DNA of 64,000 nucleotides, taken from positions 186,001 to 250,000 of the forward strand of contig JAVJPW010000001.1 in the NCBI GenBank assembly GCA_040217575.1. The letters run 5' to 3'. Each line of letters begins with the position of its first letter. Position 1 is the stretch's first letter. A model generated the notes under the pieces. It saw only the letters and a list, made by a program, of their open reading frames with translations, was not told the DNA's origin and did no database searches. The DNA is from Pacificispira sp040217575 (GTDB lineage Bacteria > Pseudomonadota > Alphaproteobacteria > UBA8366 > Aestuariispiraceae). A program made the translations under genes and the position numbers. This document shows, in pieces, positions 16,747 to 25,270 of this stretch.

Positions 16747-17895
16747 TCAGTCGCGCACGCCGTCATACAGATTATGGCGGCCCACATTGTGAATATCGGT
16801 TTCCCCACACAGTGCCATCGTGCCGTCCAGTTCATCATGGATGATCTGCAGCGCCTTGGTGACACCGGCCTTGCCCATCGCCCCCAGGCCATAGACATAG
16901 GACCGTCCGATGAAGGTCCCTTTCGCCCCGGCGGCCATTGCCTTGAACACGTCCTGTCCGGAACGGATGCCGCTGTCGAAGTGAATTTCCGTCTTGTCGC
17001 CGACGGCATCGACGATGGGGGCAAGCATGTCGTAACTGGCGGGTGCGCCGTCCAGCTGTCGTCCGCCATGGTTGGATACGATCATCGCGTCCGCACCCAT
17101 TCCGGCGGCAATTTTCGCATCTTCCACATCGTCGATGCCTTTCAGGATCAGCTTGCCGTCCCAATGTTCGCGAATCCAGTCGATGGATGACCAGTCCAGC
17201 GTACGGTCGAACTGCTTCGCCGTCCATTCGGAAAGCGAGCCCATATCTTCAACCCCCGAGACATGGCCGACGATATTACCGAAACTGTGGCGTTTCGTGC
17301 CCAGCATCTTCATGCACCAGCGCGGTTTAATCATCATCTCAAAGATGAATTTCGGCGTGATCTTGGGCGGGGTCGAAAGACCGTTCTTTATGTCGCGATG
17401 GCGCTGGCCGATGAACTGAAGGTCAAGGGTCAGGACCAGGGCCGAACAACCCGCATCCTTTGCACGTTGCAGAAGGGATTTAACGAATCCCCGGTCACGC
17501 ATGACATAAAGCTGGAACCAGAACGGGTTCTTCGTGTGGGCTGCGACATCTTCGATCGAACAGACGGACATGGTCGTCAGCGTATAGGGAACGCCGAACT
17601 CTTCCGCCGCCTGTGCGGCCAGGATTTCACCGTCCGCATGCTGCATTCCGGTCAACCCGACCGGGGCCAGCGCGACCGGCATGGTCACGTCCTGACCGAT
17701 CATTTTGGTCGCCAGGGACCGGTTGTCGATGTTAACCGCCACGCGCTGACGGACGCGTTGACGCCGCAACGCGGCTTCATTGTCCCGATAGGTGCTTTGC
17801 GACCAGGAGCCGGTATCCACATAATCATAAAACATCTTCGGCACGCGCCGCTGCGCAAGGCGCCGCAAATCCTCTATATCGGTGACAATGGTCAT
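16747..17895 (-). CDS. FMN-dependent alpha-hydroxy-acid oxidase/dehydrogenase (LldD-like)
   Basis: The 382-residue TIM-barrel flavoprotein has MPVALAPVGLTGM, the catalytic His in SNHGGRQLDG (H276), the FMN-phosphate loop DSGIRSGQDVFKA and GAKGTFIGRSY. These define the lactate/glycolate/mandelate oxidase family. The neighbours are aromatic-acid genes, so a mandelate-like or other 2-hydroxy acid is as likely as lactate. It is cotranscribed with tenA. Confidence 0.92.
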   Translation of the reverse strand: MTIVTDIEDLRRLAQRRVPKMFYDYVDTGSWSQSTYRDNEAALRRQRVRQRVAVNIDNRSLATKMIGQDVTMPVALAPVGLTGMQHADGEILAAQAAEEFGVPYTLTTMSVCSIEDVAAHTKNPFWFQLYVMRDRGFVKSLLQRAKDAGCSALVLTLDLQFIGQRHRDIKNGLSTPPKITPKFIFEMMIKPRWCMKMLGTKRHSFGNIVGHVSGVEDMGSLSEWTAKQFDRTLDWSSIDWIREHWDGKLILKGIDDVEDAKIAAGMGADAMIVSNHGGRQLDGAPASYDMLAPIVDAVGDKTEIHFDSGIRSGQDVFKAMAAGAKGTFIGRSYVYGLGAMGKAGVTKALQIIHDELDGTMALCGETDIHNVGRHNLYDGVRD

Positions 17896-18094
17896 GGGGC
17901 CTCCCTAAACCGCCCTGTACAGCAAATTTTCTTCAGCCGCCGCGCCTGCGCTCTTTCAGGTCATAAAGGCAATCTGACACGGCTATCGTTCGATTTTTTC
18001 AGGCGAAATCGTACGCCAACGCAGCTTGCAAAGACAATTGCGTTCTTTGTTCCACGCAGGACCATCAATTTGTCGGACGCCTCTTTTCGGCCAC
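17896..18094. other. Gap without a gene
   Basis: These 199 bases separate the 2-hydroxy-acid oxidase from pcaG, both on the minus strand, so a promoter for the oxidase-tenA pair should be here. I found no convincing terminator, operator or small gene. Confidence 0.5.
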
Positions 18095-18715
18095 TCAGAC
18101 GTCGAAGAAAACGGTTTCCTCCGCACCTTGCAGGCGGATGTCGAAACGATAGACCGGTGTGCCGTCACGATCGGACCTTGCGGCGACCAAGGTCGCACGG
18201 CGGTTTTCCCATTCGATCAGGTTCAGGACGGGGTCCTTGGCGTTCGCATCTGCCTCATCGCCGAAATACATCCGCGTGTTCAGGCCGATATTGATCCCGC
18301 GGGAGACGATCCAGAGGCTTAGATGCGGGGCCTGGACTGTACCGTTACGGCCCGGGACGGCACCCGGCTTTACCGTATCGAACCCCCATTCCCCGGTTTC
18401 GAAGTCGGTGATCACACGGCCCCAGCCCCGGAACCCGTCTTCAACCGGACCGCCGCCTTCCGGGTGGGCATAATGGCCATCGGCATTTGCCTGCCAGACT
18501 TCCAGCATCACGTCCTTTATGGGCGATCCCATGCCGTCGATCACGACCCCTTCGACCCGGATGCGTTCACCCTTTGCGTTTGGTCCCGCTATGTCCCAGC
18601 CGAGTTCATGTTCATAGATGTCGAAACCGGCAGCGCCGGGCGCCAGGCCGATATGGACATAGGGCCCCGCCGTCTGCGAAGCCGTTTCCTTGAGATAGTT
18701 CAGTTGCTGCGGCAT
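18095..18715 (-). CDS. pcaG: Intradiol dioxygenase alpha subunit (protocatechuate 3,4-dioxygenase alpha-like)
   Basis: The 206-residue subunit opens with LKETASQTAGPYVHIG, the active-site lid region of PcaG, and has EVWQANADGHYAHP and GGGPVEDGFRGWGR typical of the alpha chain. It lacks the iron ligands, which sit in the beta chain. It starts three bases after pcaH, so both chains are made together. No pcaB, C, D, I or J gene is in the window. Confidence 0.92.
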   Translation of the reverse strand: MPQQLNYLKETASQTAGPYVHIGLAPGAAGFDIYEHELGWDIAGPNAKGERIRVEGVVIDGMGSPIKDVMLEVWQANADGHYAHPEGGGPVEDGFRGWGRVITDFETGEWGFDTVKPGAVPGRNGTVQAPHLSLWIVSRGINIGLNTRMYFGDEADANAKDPVLNLIEWENRRATLVAARSDRDGTPVYRFDIRLQGAEETVFFDV

Positions 18716-18718
18716 GGC

Positions 18719-19447
18719 TCAGTTCCCTTCCAGACGGTTTTCGAACAGCGTCGACCGGCGGCCACGCAGGATGATGTCGAATTTGTAGGCGATGCTGTCC
18801 AGCGGGATGGTCGCATTCAGGTCCATTGTCGCCGTCAGTTGTTCGATCGCATCCTGGTCGGGGATCGTCTGTACAATGGGGCAAAGCGGAATTAACGGGT
18901 CCCCTTCGAAATAGCATTGCGTGATCAGGCGCTGAACGAAGGCCGACCCGAAAACCGAAATATGGATGTGTGCGGGACGCCAGTTGTTCACATGGTTCCG
19001 CCATGGATAGGCACCCGGTTTCACGGTGCGAAAATAGTAATAACCTTCCTCATCCGTCATGGTGCGGCCGCATCCCCCGAAATTCGGATCGACGGGGGCG
19101 AAGTACATGTCCTTCCGGTGGCGGTACCGGCCGCCTGCATTCGCCTGCCAAACTTCTATCAGCGTGTTGGGGACGGGTTTGCCGTTTTCGTCCAGAACCC
19201 GGCCGTGCAGGATAATGCGTTCGCCGATGGCGCTTTCGCCCGGCTTCGCATAATTCGTCAGCAAGTCATTGTCGCCGTCCGCGATATCGTTCTGGCCGAA
19301 TACGGGGCCGGTGATTTCGGATACCGTGTTTTCCAGGCTGATCAGGGAGTAGCGCGGGCTTCTTGCGACGGATGTCTTGTATCCGGGGGCAAATGCCGGC
19401 GGATGCCGGTCGCGGTTACGTTGATAGTATTCTCCCGGAACGGGCAT
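18719..19447 (-). CDS. pcaH: Intradiol dioxygenase beta subunit (protocatechuate 3,4-dioxygenase beta-like)
   Basis: The 242-residue chain carries all four Fe(III) ligands: Y108 (NAGGRYRH), Y147 (GAYPWRN), H160 and H162 (WRPAHIHI). It has the whole family core (VDPNFGGCGRTMTDEEGYY, FEGDPLIPLCPIV, FDIILRGRR). It cleaves an aromatic ring between two adjacent hydroxyl groups. Protocatechuate is the standard substrate; given the neighbouring oxalomesaconate genes, gallate is a possible alternative. Confidence 0.95.
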   Translation of the reverse strand: MPVPGEYYQRNRDRHPPAFAPGYKTSVARSPRYSLISLENTVSEITGPVFGQNDIADGDNDLLTNYAKPGESAIGERIILHGRVLDENGKPVPNTLIEVWQANAGGRYRHRKDMYFAPVDPNFGGCGRTMTDEEGYYYFRTVKPGAYPWRNHVNNWRPAHIHISVFGSAFVQRLITQCYFEGDPLIPLCPIVQTIPDQDAIEQLTATMDLNATIPLDSIAYKFDIILRGRRSTLFENRLEGN

Positions 19448-19602
19448 GGGGGTACCTCCTGCGCGTGATCGATCTTGTTGCTTCGCCTTGATGTGCGAAG
19501 ACTGTACATAATCGACTGTCGGGCGAATTGATCAAGGACAAGAAGGCAAAAATATCTGCAATTTCCGAAGGATCGGGCGAAAAGGCGGTTCTATCGGCCC
19601 GG

Positions 19603-20745
19603 TCAGTCGGCGGCGGCAACCAGTGTCGGCGCGGCCGGCGAAATACAACGCGACAGATAGCGGTAGAAATCGCGAATCGTGCCTTCGAAATCGACAGGGC
19701 CCAGCAGCCCGGACGGCGCATGGCGGGACGCCAGCGCGGTCTGCATCCGTTCCAGTTTCTCCCGGTCTTCCCGGTTGACCTCGTGCCACAGGGCGATGCG
19801 CTGTTCCAGTTCATCCTCCGACATTTCGGTACCGAAGGTCGACAAGGTCCAGCGTACGCGAATCCGGTCGACCGCGACCGGCTGGATGGAGAAGGAGACG
19901 AGCAGCGTCGCGGCCTGACTGGCGACCTGACCCGGGAAAACACAGAACAAGGTCGACCGACGGCGTTCCTCATCCGTCAGGGCGCTGGAACCATGTCCGC
20001 GGGGCGCCGCCTTTTCCGGATAGTTTGCGACATAGGATGTAAAGGCGTCGCCCGACAGCGACTTCCGGCTGAGCCCCGTCGGTGTATAGGGCCGCAGTGT
20101 CTTCGGATGTACGACGGACAGGTGATATGCCTCCATGAAATTCTCGACGAGGCATTTCCAGTTGGTCCGCCATTCCTCCTCAAACGAACGGACGATCCGC
20201 ATATTCTCCGGCTCGTAATGCTTCAGCAACGCATCAAGACGTCCCAATTGCGGGGCCAGCGGCTGTGCATCGTCATCCAGATTGGCATAGATGAAGCCGT
20301 TCCAGACCTCGCTTCGGAAGGTCGGCAGGCGACAATTGTCGGCGTTGATGTCCCGGTCCTGCATATAGGGTGCGGTCTGCAGGCCACCGGAAAGATCGTA
20401 GCACCAGGCATGATAGGGACAGACGAAACGCCGCGCACGACCGGAACCGTCCGCCAGCATCATGCCGCGGTGGCGGCAGACATTGGACATCACACGGATT
20501 TCCCCGGCTTCGCCGCGGACGACCAGAAGCGGTTCGTCGAACAGCTGGGCCGTGAAATAGTCCCCGGTTTCCGGAATCTCATCGACGCGGCCCAGACAGT
20601 GCCATTGGCGGGAAAGAAAACTGTCGACCTCGAACCGGAAAAAGTCAGGGTCGGTGTAGAACGCGCCCGGCAGGCACCGCGCATCCGCTTCCGGAAGCGC
20701 CGCGACTTCGTGCAATGTCTTTGTCATGCGGGCGACATCGGACAT
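19603..20745 (-). CDS. Rieske non-haem iron oxygenase, alpha subunit
   Basis: The 380-residue oxygenase has the Rieske centre at CRHRG...CPYHAW and the mononuclear iron site in the catalytic domain (NWKCLVENFMEAYHLSVVH: Asn, Glu, two His). The start at 20745 is chosen over an upstream one by AGAAGG nine bases before it. No reductase or ferredoxin gene is adjacent, so electrons must come from elsewhere. It is 155 bases upstream of pcaHG on the same strand, suggesting ring hydroxylation, demethylation or deamination feeding that enzyme. Confidence 0.92.
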   Translation of the reverse strand: MSDVARMTKTLHEVAALPEADARCLPGAFYTDPDFFRFEVDSFLSRQWHCLGRVDEIPETGDYFTAQLFDEPLLVVRGEAGEIRVMSNVCRHRGMMLADGSGRARRFVCPYHAWCYDLSGGLQTAPYMQDRDINADNCRLPTFRSEVWNGFIYANLDDDAQPLAPQLGRLDALLKHYEPENMRIVRSFEEEWRTNWKCLVENFMEAYHLSVVHPKTLRPYTPTGLSRKSLSGDAFTSYVANYPEKAAPRGHGSSALTDEERRRSTLFCVFPGQVASQAATLLVSFSIQPVAVDRIRVRWTLSTFGTEMSEDELEQRIALWHEVNREDREKLERMQTALASRHAPSGLLGPVDFEGTIRDFYRYLSRCISPAAPTLVAAAD

Positions 20746-20956
20746 TCCGTCATACCTTCTAAAGATCAGGAACTCGCCGCGAATTATGGGCGCATTTTTG
20801 GACCGTACGGCAAAACCGAATCCGCACAAACAAGATTTTTCCGATGTTGGGATTAGGGAAAACCTGCACCGGAAACCCCGGTGCCCGGTGCGCCAGATTC
20901 AACCCGAAATGCGCGATTTCGTTGCCGGGCAGGTGGCCCGCGTGTAAGGGGATTGC

Positions 20957-21331
20957 ATGAACTGGCGCCTTGCAATCGGGACCCCCCTTGCGGTTTTCGC
21001 CTTGGTGACGAACATCGCCATGGGCGTTGTCATCACCGCGTTCGCCCATGATGCGGACCGTCCGATGATTTCCATCTGTGCGGCGGCCGGCATCATTCAG
21101 ATCGCCGCGCCGGATGCTAAAGGCACGCCGGTATCGTCGGACATTCTGTTTATTGACGATTGCCCGATTTTCGGCGGCGCCCTTGCAAAGGCCATCGCCA
21201 CGCCGCCGGAAGTCCCGACCGCCGTATCCTTCAGGCACCATCGCTTTGAATGGGCGGTCGCACCGACCCCGGCACTGGACGGCGTCCGCAGCCGGCCGTA
21301 TCAGGCACGCTCACCCCCTTCCTTGGGCTGA
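20957..21331 (+). CDS. Small exported protein, DUF2946-like
   Basis: This 124-residue protein has an N-terminal membrane or signal segment (about 8-32), then a Cys-Pro pair (DDCPIFGGALAKAI) and a short Pro-rich tail. The pattern and the place before a PCuAC and a Sco gene fit the DUF2946 family found with copper proteins. AAGGGG lies before the ATG. The family assignment is tentative. Confidence 0.6.
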   Translation: MNWRLAIGTPLAVFALVTNIAMGVVITAFAHDADRPMISICAAAGIIQIAAPDAKGTPVSSDILFIDDCPIFGGALAKAIATPPEVPTAVSFRHHRFEWAVAPTPALDGVRSRPYQARSPPSLG

Positions 21332-21509
21332 CCCGGTCAGCAACGTTCCAAAACAATGTCCACGCGGTTCGGCAAATCGAAGAACCGCGAGTTCGGTGCA
21401 TGGCGGCGTTTGCGCCCACACCGGAAGTTTATGAACGCCGTCGTGGCCGGCTTGTCGGGTTCAAGGACCCGCATCGCCGGGACCGCGACCAACGAAGGAG
21501 TTAGTTTAA

Positions 21510-22007
21510 ATGATCCGTTCCATACGCAGTTTCATTGCCATCGGCGCGCTGGTCGCGCTTCCTGGTTTCATCAGCCTGGCGCTTGCCCATGAATTCATGG
21601 CGGGATCCCTGCACATCGATCATCCCTGGGCCCGCGCCACACCGCCCGGCGCGAATGTCGCAGGCGGATTTATGGAAATCACGAATACGGGCGATGCGCC
21701 GGACAGCCTGATCGGCGGCTCCAGTGCCATGGCGGAGAGGGTTGAGATCCACAGCATGGAAATGGCGGACGGTGTCATGAGAATGCGCCCGCTTGCCGAT
21801 GGTCTGGAAATCCCATCCGGGGAAAGTGTCAGCCTGGCGCCAGGCGGTTTGCACATCATGCTGATCGGGCTGACGGCGCCGCTGGTGGAAGGCGAAAGCG
21901 TGCCGGTAACGCTGATGTTCGAACATGCTGGTAGCGTCGATATCGACCTTTCAGTCGATGCCGCCGGTGCAGGGTCGGACGACAGGGGCAGCCATGCAAA
22001 CCACTGA
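21510..22007 (+). CDS. Periplasmic copper chaperone A (PCuAC)
   Basis: The 165-residue protein has a signal peptide (1-26) and the copper motif formed by H81, M92, H115 and M117 (VEIHSMEMADGVMRM, then GGLHIMLIG). Such chaperones hand Cu(I) to the Cu-A site of cytochrome oxidase with Sco. The C-terminal HANH may add a copper site. It overlaps sco by 14 bases. Confidence 0.94.
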   Translation: MIRSIRSFIAIGALVALPGFISLALAHEFMAGSLHIDHPWARATPPGANVAGGFMEITNTGDAPDSLIGGSSAMAERVEIHSMEMADGVMRMRPLADGLEIPSGESVSLAPGGLHIMLIGLTAPLVEGESVPVTLMFEHAGSVDIDLSVDAAGAGSDDRGSHANH

Positions 22008-22623
22008 TGCACCCCAACCGGATGCCTCCGGGAAGCGTCGAATGCGCCTGATCTGGATCGTGATCCTGAACCTGGTCGCGTTCGGGGCGTTGGGGGCCTA
22101 CATCCTCACGGGCGGGCTGACACGACAGGTTCAACAGGCCGTAACCCTGGGCGGACCGTTCGAACTCGTAACCACGGGCGGCCAACCCATTACCGAGGCA
22201 TATTTCGCGGGCAAGCCCTATGCCGTTTTCTTCGGGTTCACCCATTGTCCGGATGTGTGCCCGACCACACTGTCGGAAATGGCCCACTGGATCGGCGAAC
22301 TGGGGGCGGATGCGGACCGTATGCGCTTTGCCTTCGTGACCGTCGACCCGGCTCGGGATACCCCGGAAATCCTTTCTGAATATGTCGGATATTTCAGTGA
22401 TCGTATCGTGCCGATGACCGGCAGTGAGGAAGCGGTGCGCAACGCCATTTCCACATTCCGGATATACGCGCAACGCGTCGACCTGGAAGGCGGGGACTAC
22501 ACGATGGATCACAGCGCATCGGTCTATCTGATGGATGCGGACAATAATTTCGTGCGTTCGATCGGATATGGGGAGGGACCGGAACGGGCACTTTCCAGCC
22601 TGCGTTCGCTGATCGGCCGTTAA
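21994..22623 (+). CDS. SCO1/SenC-family copper/thiol protein
   Basis: The 209-residue protein has one N-terminal membrane anchor (about 19-40) and a thioredoxin fold with CPDVC (C85, C89) and the distal copper ligand H173 (YTMDHSASVYL). It acts in cytochrome c oxidase assembly. The start at 21994 has GGGG upstream and lies inside the end of the PCuAC gene. Its stop codon overlaps that of ligJ on the opposite strand. Confidence 0.94.
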   Translation: MQTTDAPQPDASGKRRMRLIWIVILNLVAFGALGAYILTGGLTRQVQQAVTLGGPFELVTTGGQPITEAYFAGKPYAVFFGFTHCPDVCPTTLSEMAHWIGELGADADRMRFAFVTVDPARDTPEILSEYVGYFSDRIVPMTGSEEAVRNAISTFRIYAQRVDLEGGDYTMDHSASVYLMDADNNFVRSIGYGEGPERALSSLRSLIGR

Positions 22624-23642
22624 AGTCCGCGTTTCCTCAGTGCCCGGTCCAGGCGGGGGAAGACACGCCGCGCGTTGCCTTCCATGACCTTGTGGCGGTC
22701 TTCCCCGCTTAGGCCCAGATTGTCGACATAGCGTCTGGTGTCGTCGAAATAGTGCCCGGTTTCCGGGTCGATCCCGCGCACGGCGCCGACCATTTCCGAA
22801 CCGAACAGGATATTGTCTATGTCGATCACGCGGAACAGAAGGTCGATTCCCGGCTGATGATAGACGCAGGTGTCGAAATAGACGTTTTTCATCACATGGG
22901 TGCCAAGCGGTGGCCGGTCCAGCATATCGGCCAGTCCCCGATAACGGCCCCAATGATAAGGAACTGCCCCGCCGCCATGGGGAATGATGAACTTGAGGTC
23001 CGGGAAATCCCTGAACAGGTCGCCTTCCAGAAACTGCATGAAGGCGTTGGTATCCGCCGCAATGTAGTAGGAGCCGGTGGCGTGGAATGCCGGATTGCAC
23101 GAGCCGGAAACGTGGATCATCGCCGGTACTTCCAGTTCCACCATTTTCTCATAGAACGGATACCAGTAACGGTCGGTCAGGGGAGGGGCGGTCCAAAGTC
23201 CGCCAGATGGGTCCGGGTTCAGGTTGCAGCCGACAAACCCCAGTTCCGTCACGCATCGTTCCAGCTCGCGGATCGGGTTTTCCATGGAACCGTCCGGTGT
23301 TTGCGGCAACTGGCAGACACCGATGAAGGTTTCCGGATACAGTTCAACCACCCGCCCGATCAGGTCGTTGCAGGCGCGCGCCCAATCCATCGATGTTTCC
23401 GCATCCCCGACGTGAGGTTCCATGCGCGACGCCCGCGGAGAGAAGATGGTCATGTCTGCCCCGCGTTCGCGGATCAGGCGAAGCTGGTTCCCTTCAATCC
23501 CTTCGCGGATTTCATCGTCGGAAATATCGGGACGTACGGGTTTGGGCAGGGACGGGTCCTTCAGCCGTGCCTTCTGTGCCGCGCGGTAGTCCAGATGGGC
23601 CTGCGGGACGACCGTGTGATGCCCATGACAGTCGATGATCAT
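22620..23642 (-). CDS. ligJ: 4-oxalomesaconate hydratase
   Basis: This 340-residue amidohydrolase-fold enzyme matches LigJ of the protocatechuate 4,5-cleavage pathway across its length: DCHGHHT at the N-terminus, MTIFSPRAS, NLNPDPSGG, IIPHGGGAVPYHWGR and YFDTCVYHQPGIDLL. It hydrates 4-oxalomesaconate to 4-carboxy-4-hydroxy-2-oxoadipate. It is the last gene of an overlapping trio with the dehydrogenase and the aldolase. The main alternative, a decarboxylase of the same fold, is less likely given LigK next door. Confidence 0.92.
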   Translation of the reverse strand: MIIDCHGHHTVVPQAHLDYRAAQKARLKDPSLPKPVRPDISDDEIREGIEGNQLRLIRERGADMTIFSPRASRMEPHVGDAETSMDWARACNDLIGRVVELYPETFIGVCQLPQTPDGSMENPIRELERCVTELGFVGCNLNPDPSGGLWTAPPLTDRYWYPFYEKMVELEVPAMIHVSGSCNPAFHATGSYYIAADTNAFMQFLEGDLFRDFPDLKFIIPHGGGAVPYHWGRYRGLADMLDRPPLGTHVMKNVYFDTCVYHQPGIDLLFRVIDIDNILFGSEMVGAVRGIDPETGHYFDDTRRYVDNLGLSGEDRHKVMEGNARRVFPRLDRALRKRGL

Positions 23643-24520
23643 TCCTTCGTCTCCATCCGTGCAAGGATCGTATCAAGCATCGTGCTCAGGTCGCGTGCGT
23701 CCAACGTGTCGGTATATGCTTTGGTCAGGTCCTGCCGCTCGGCCGTGGCTGAACTCATCAGTGGGGGAAGGCCGGCCTCTGCCACCGTCTTCGCGACCTC
23801 GCGCATCTCTTCCGCCCGACGCCCGCCATGTTCGATCGACCGGGAAATCATATAGGGCGTCAGCTGGGACCAGTCCGGGCCGGGGAAAAGGTCGCTCAGC
23901 GACTGTATGACGGTATCCTCAACCCCGTAGTGGCGGGCGGACAGCATGGATTCCGTCAACAGGGCCTCAACCCCCTTTACCATCACGCTGCGGCACATCT
24001 TCGCCGCGGATGCCTTGCCGGGGATGTCCGAGAAAACGGTGGTGCCGGAAAAACCGATTGCCCGGGCGATGGGTTCAAACGCCGCTGCGTGCGGCCCGCC
24101 CAGAAGGATCGGCATGGCAAGGCGTTTGGCCGCCGCCGGTGACATGACCGCCCCTTCGACATAGCGGCCGCCGGCGGTATGAATGGCATTCGAAGCCGCA
24201 ACCTTCTGACCGGGCGAAGCGCTGTTCATGTCAAAATACCAGGCTCCGTCGCGCAGATTCGGCGCGACGCTGTTGGCGGCATTCAAAGTTTCCTCTGCCG
24301 TGACGGCACACAGAATTATATCGCTTTTGACCGCCAGGGACGCTGCGTCCGGCATGGCGGTTACGTTCATCGTTGGCAGGGCTTTCGACGGGATGCTGTC
24401 CGGGTCGGGGAGCTTCAGATCCCAGGTGACCAGTGCTTCATGGGCGCTTTGCGGCAGGTCGGCGGCAAGCAGTTGCCCGACCTCCCCCAGTCCCAGGAGA
24501 CCGATGGTTGGCCGGGTCAT
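23639..24520 (-). CDS. NAD(P)-dependent 2-hydroxyacid-type dehydrogenase with DUF1932 domain
   Basis: The 293-residue protein has an N-terminal Rossmann domain (IGLLGLGEVGQLLA) and the beta-hydroxyacid-dehydrogenase-like middle (FDMNSASPGQK, GGRYVEGAVMSP), then a helical DUF1932 domain (KMCRSVMVKGVEALLTE). The start at 24520 overlaps the ligK stop (ATGA) and the stop overlaps the ligJ start. It sits between two oxalomesaconate-pathway genes, so it may reduce or oxidise an intermediate of that route; the reaction is not established. Confidence 0.82.
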   Translation of the reverse strand: MTRPTIGLLGLGEVGQLLAADLPQSAHEALVTWDLKLPDPDSIPSKALPTMNVTAMPDAASLAVKSDIILCAVTAEETLNAANSVAPNLRDGAWYFDMNSASPGQKVAASNAIHTAGGRYVEGAVMSPAAAKRLAMPILLGGPHAAAFEPIARAIGFSGTTVFSDIPGKASAAKMCRSVMVKGVEALLTESMLSARHYGVEDTVIQSLSDLFPGPDWSQLTPYMISRSIEHGGRRAEEMREVAKTVAEAGLPPLMSSATAERQDLTKAYTDTLDARDLSTMLDTILARMETKE

Positions 24521-25227
24521 TCCCGTTGCCCCTTCTCCCAAACGGTCTGGTCCACATAGCGCAGTCCCGCGTCGGCAAGGCGGCCGCGCATGTCATAAAT
24601 GTCCAGGCCCAGTTCCCCCGCTGCCAGGCGTTCGCGTTTCGCTTCTTCGTTCGCGACGCGCTGACGCGTCTTTTCCAGCACCGACGCTGCATCCTGCCGC
24701 CGCACGACGACCACGCCGTCATCGTCCGCAACGATCAGGGCCCCGGGGGAGACATAGGCGCCGGCACAGACGATTGGTATGTTCACGCTGCCCAGTGTTT
24801 CTTTTACTGTTCCCTGGGAAAAGACGCATCTGGACCAGACGGGGAAATCCATATCTTCCAGGTCGGCGGTGTCCCGCACACCCGCATCGATCACCAACCC
24901 CTTGACCCCGCGCGCCTTCAATGATGTTGCCAGCAGGTCGCCGAAATAACCTGCGTCGGACGGGGAGGTGGGGGCAAGGACAAGGATGTCGCCGGCCTGA
25001 CACTGTTCGACCGCCACATGGATCATCCAGTTGTCGGCGGGCGGTGCGCTGATTGTGACGGCGCTGCCGGCAATCAGTCGACCCCGATAGATTGGCGAGA
25101 TTGGGGCGGCCAACAGGCCTGTTCGGCCCTGCGCCTCATGCACGCTGGCGACACCCAGCCCCTCGGCCTCGAAGGCATCGGCGATTGCCGGGTCAACACG
25201 TTTGATATTCTGGACAACCACGGCCAT
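24517..25227 (-). CDS. ligK: 4-carboxy-4-hydroxy-2-oxoadipate aldolase / oxaloacetate decarboxylase
   Basis: The 236-residue RraA-fold class II aldolase has VHEAQGRTGL, the GDNWM-like PPADNWMIHVA segment, YFGDLLATSLKARG and the metal-binding DAGVRD. It splits the LigJ product into pyruvate and oxaloacetate. It is the first gene of the minus-strand trio. The divergent tautomerase gene begins 44 bases away, so both arms probably share a control region. Confidence 0.93.
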   Translation of the reverse strand: MAVVVQNIKRVDPAIADAFEAEGLGVASVHEAQGRTGLLAAPISPIYRGRLIAGSAVTISAPPADNWMIHVAVEQCQAGDILVLAPTSPSDAGYFGDLLATSLKARGVKGLVIDAGVRDTADLEDMDFPVWSRCVFSQGTVKETLGSVNIPIVCAGAYVSPGALIVADDDGVVVVRRQDAASVLEKTRQRVANEEAKRERLAAGELGLDIYDMRGRLADAGLRYVDQTVWEKGQRE

Positions 25228-25270
25228 CTTCTTATTCCACTTCGTTTATCCGAATCTGGGGATCGGGCTG

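Noticed and set aside
20868..20884. CACCGG/CCGGTG hairpin between the Rieske gene and the copper operon
   Set aside because: There is no T run and the genes are divergent, so a terminator makes no sense; the short GC stem is expected by chance here.
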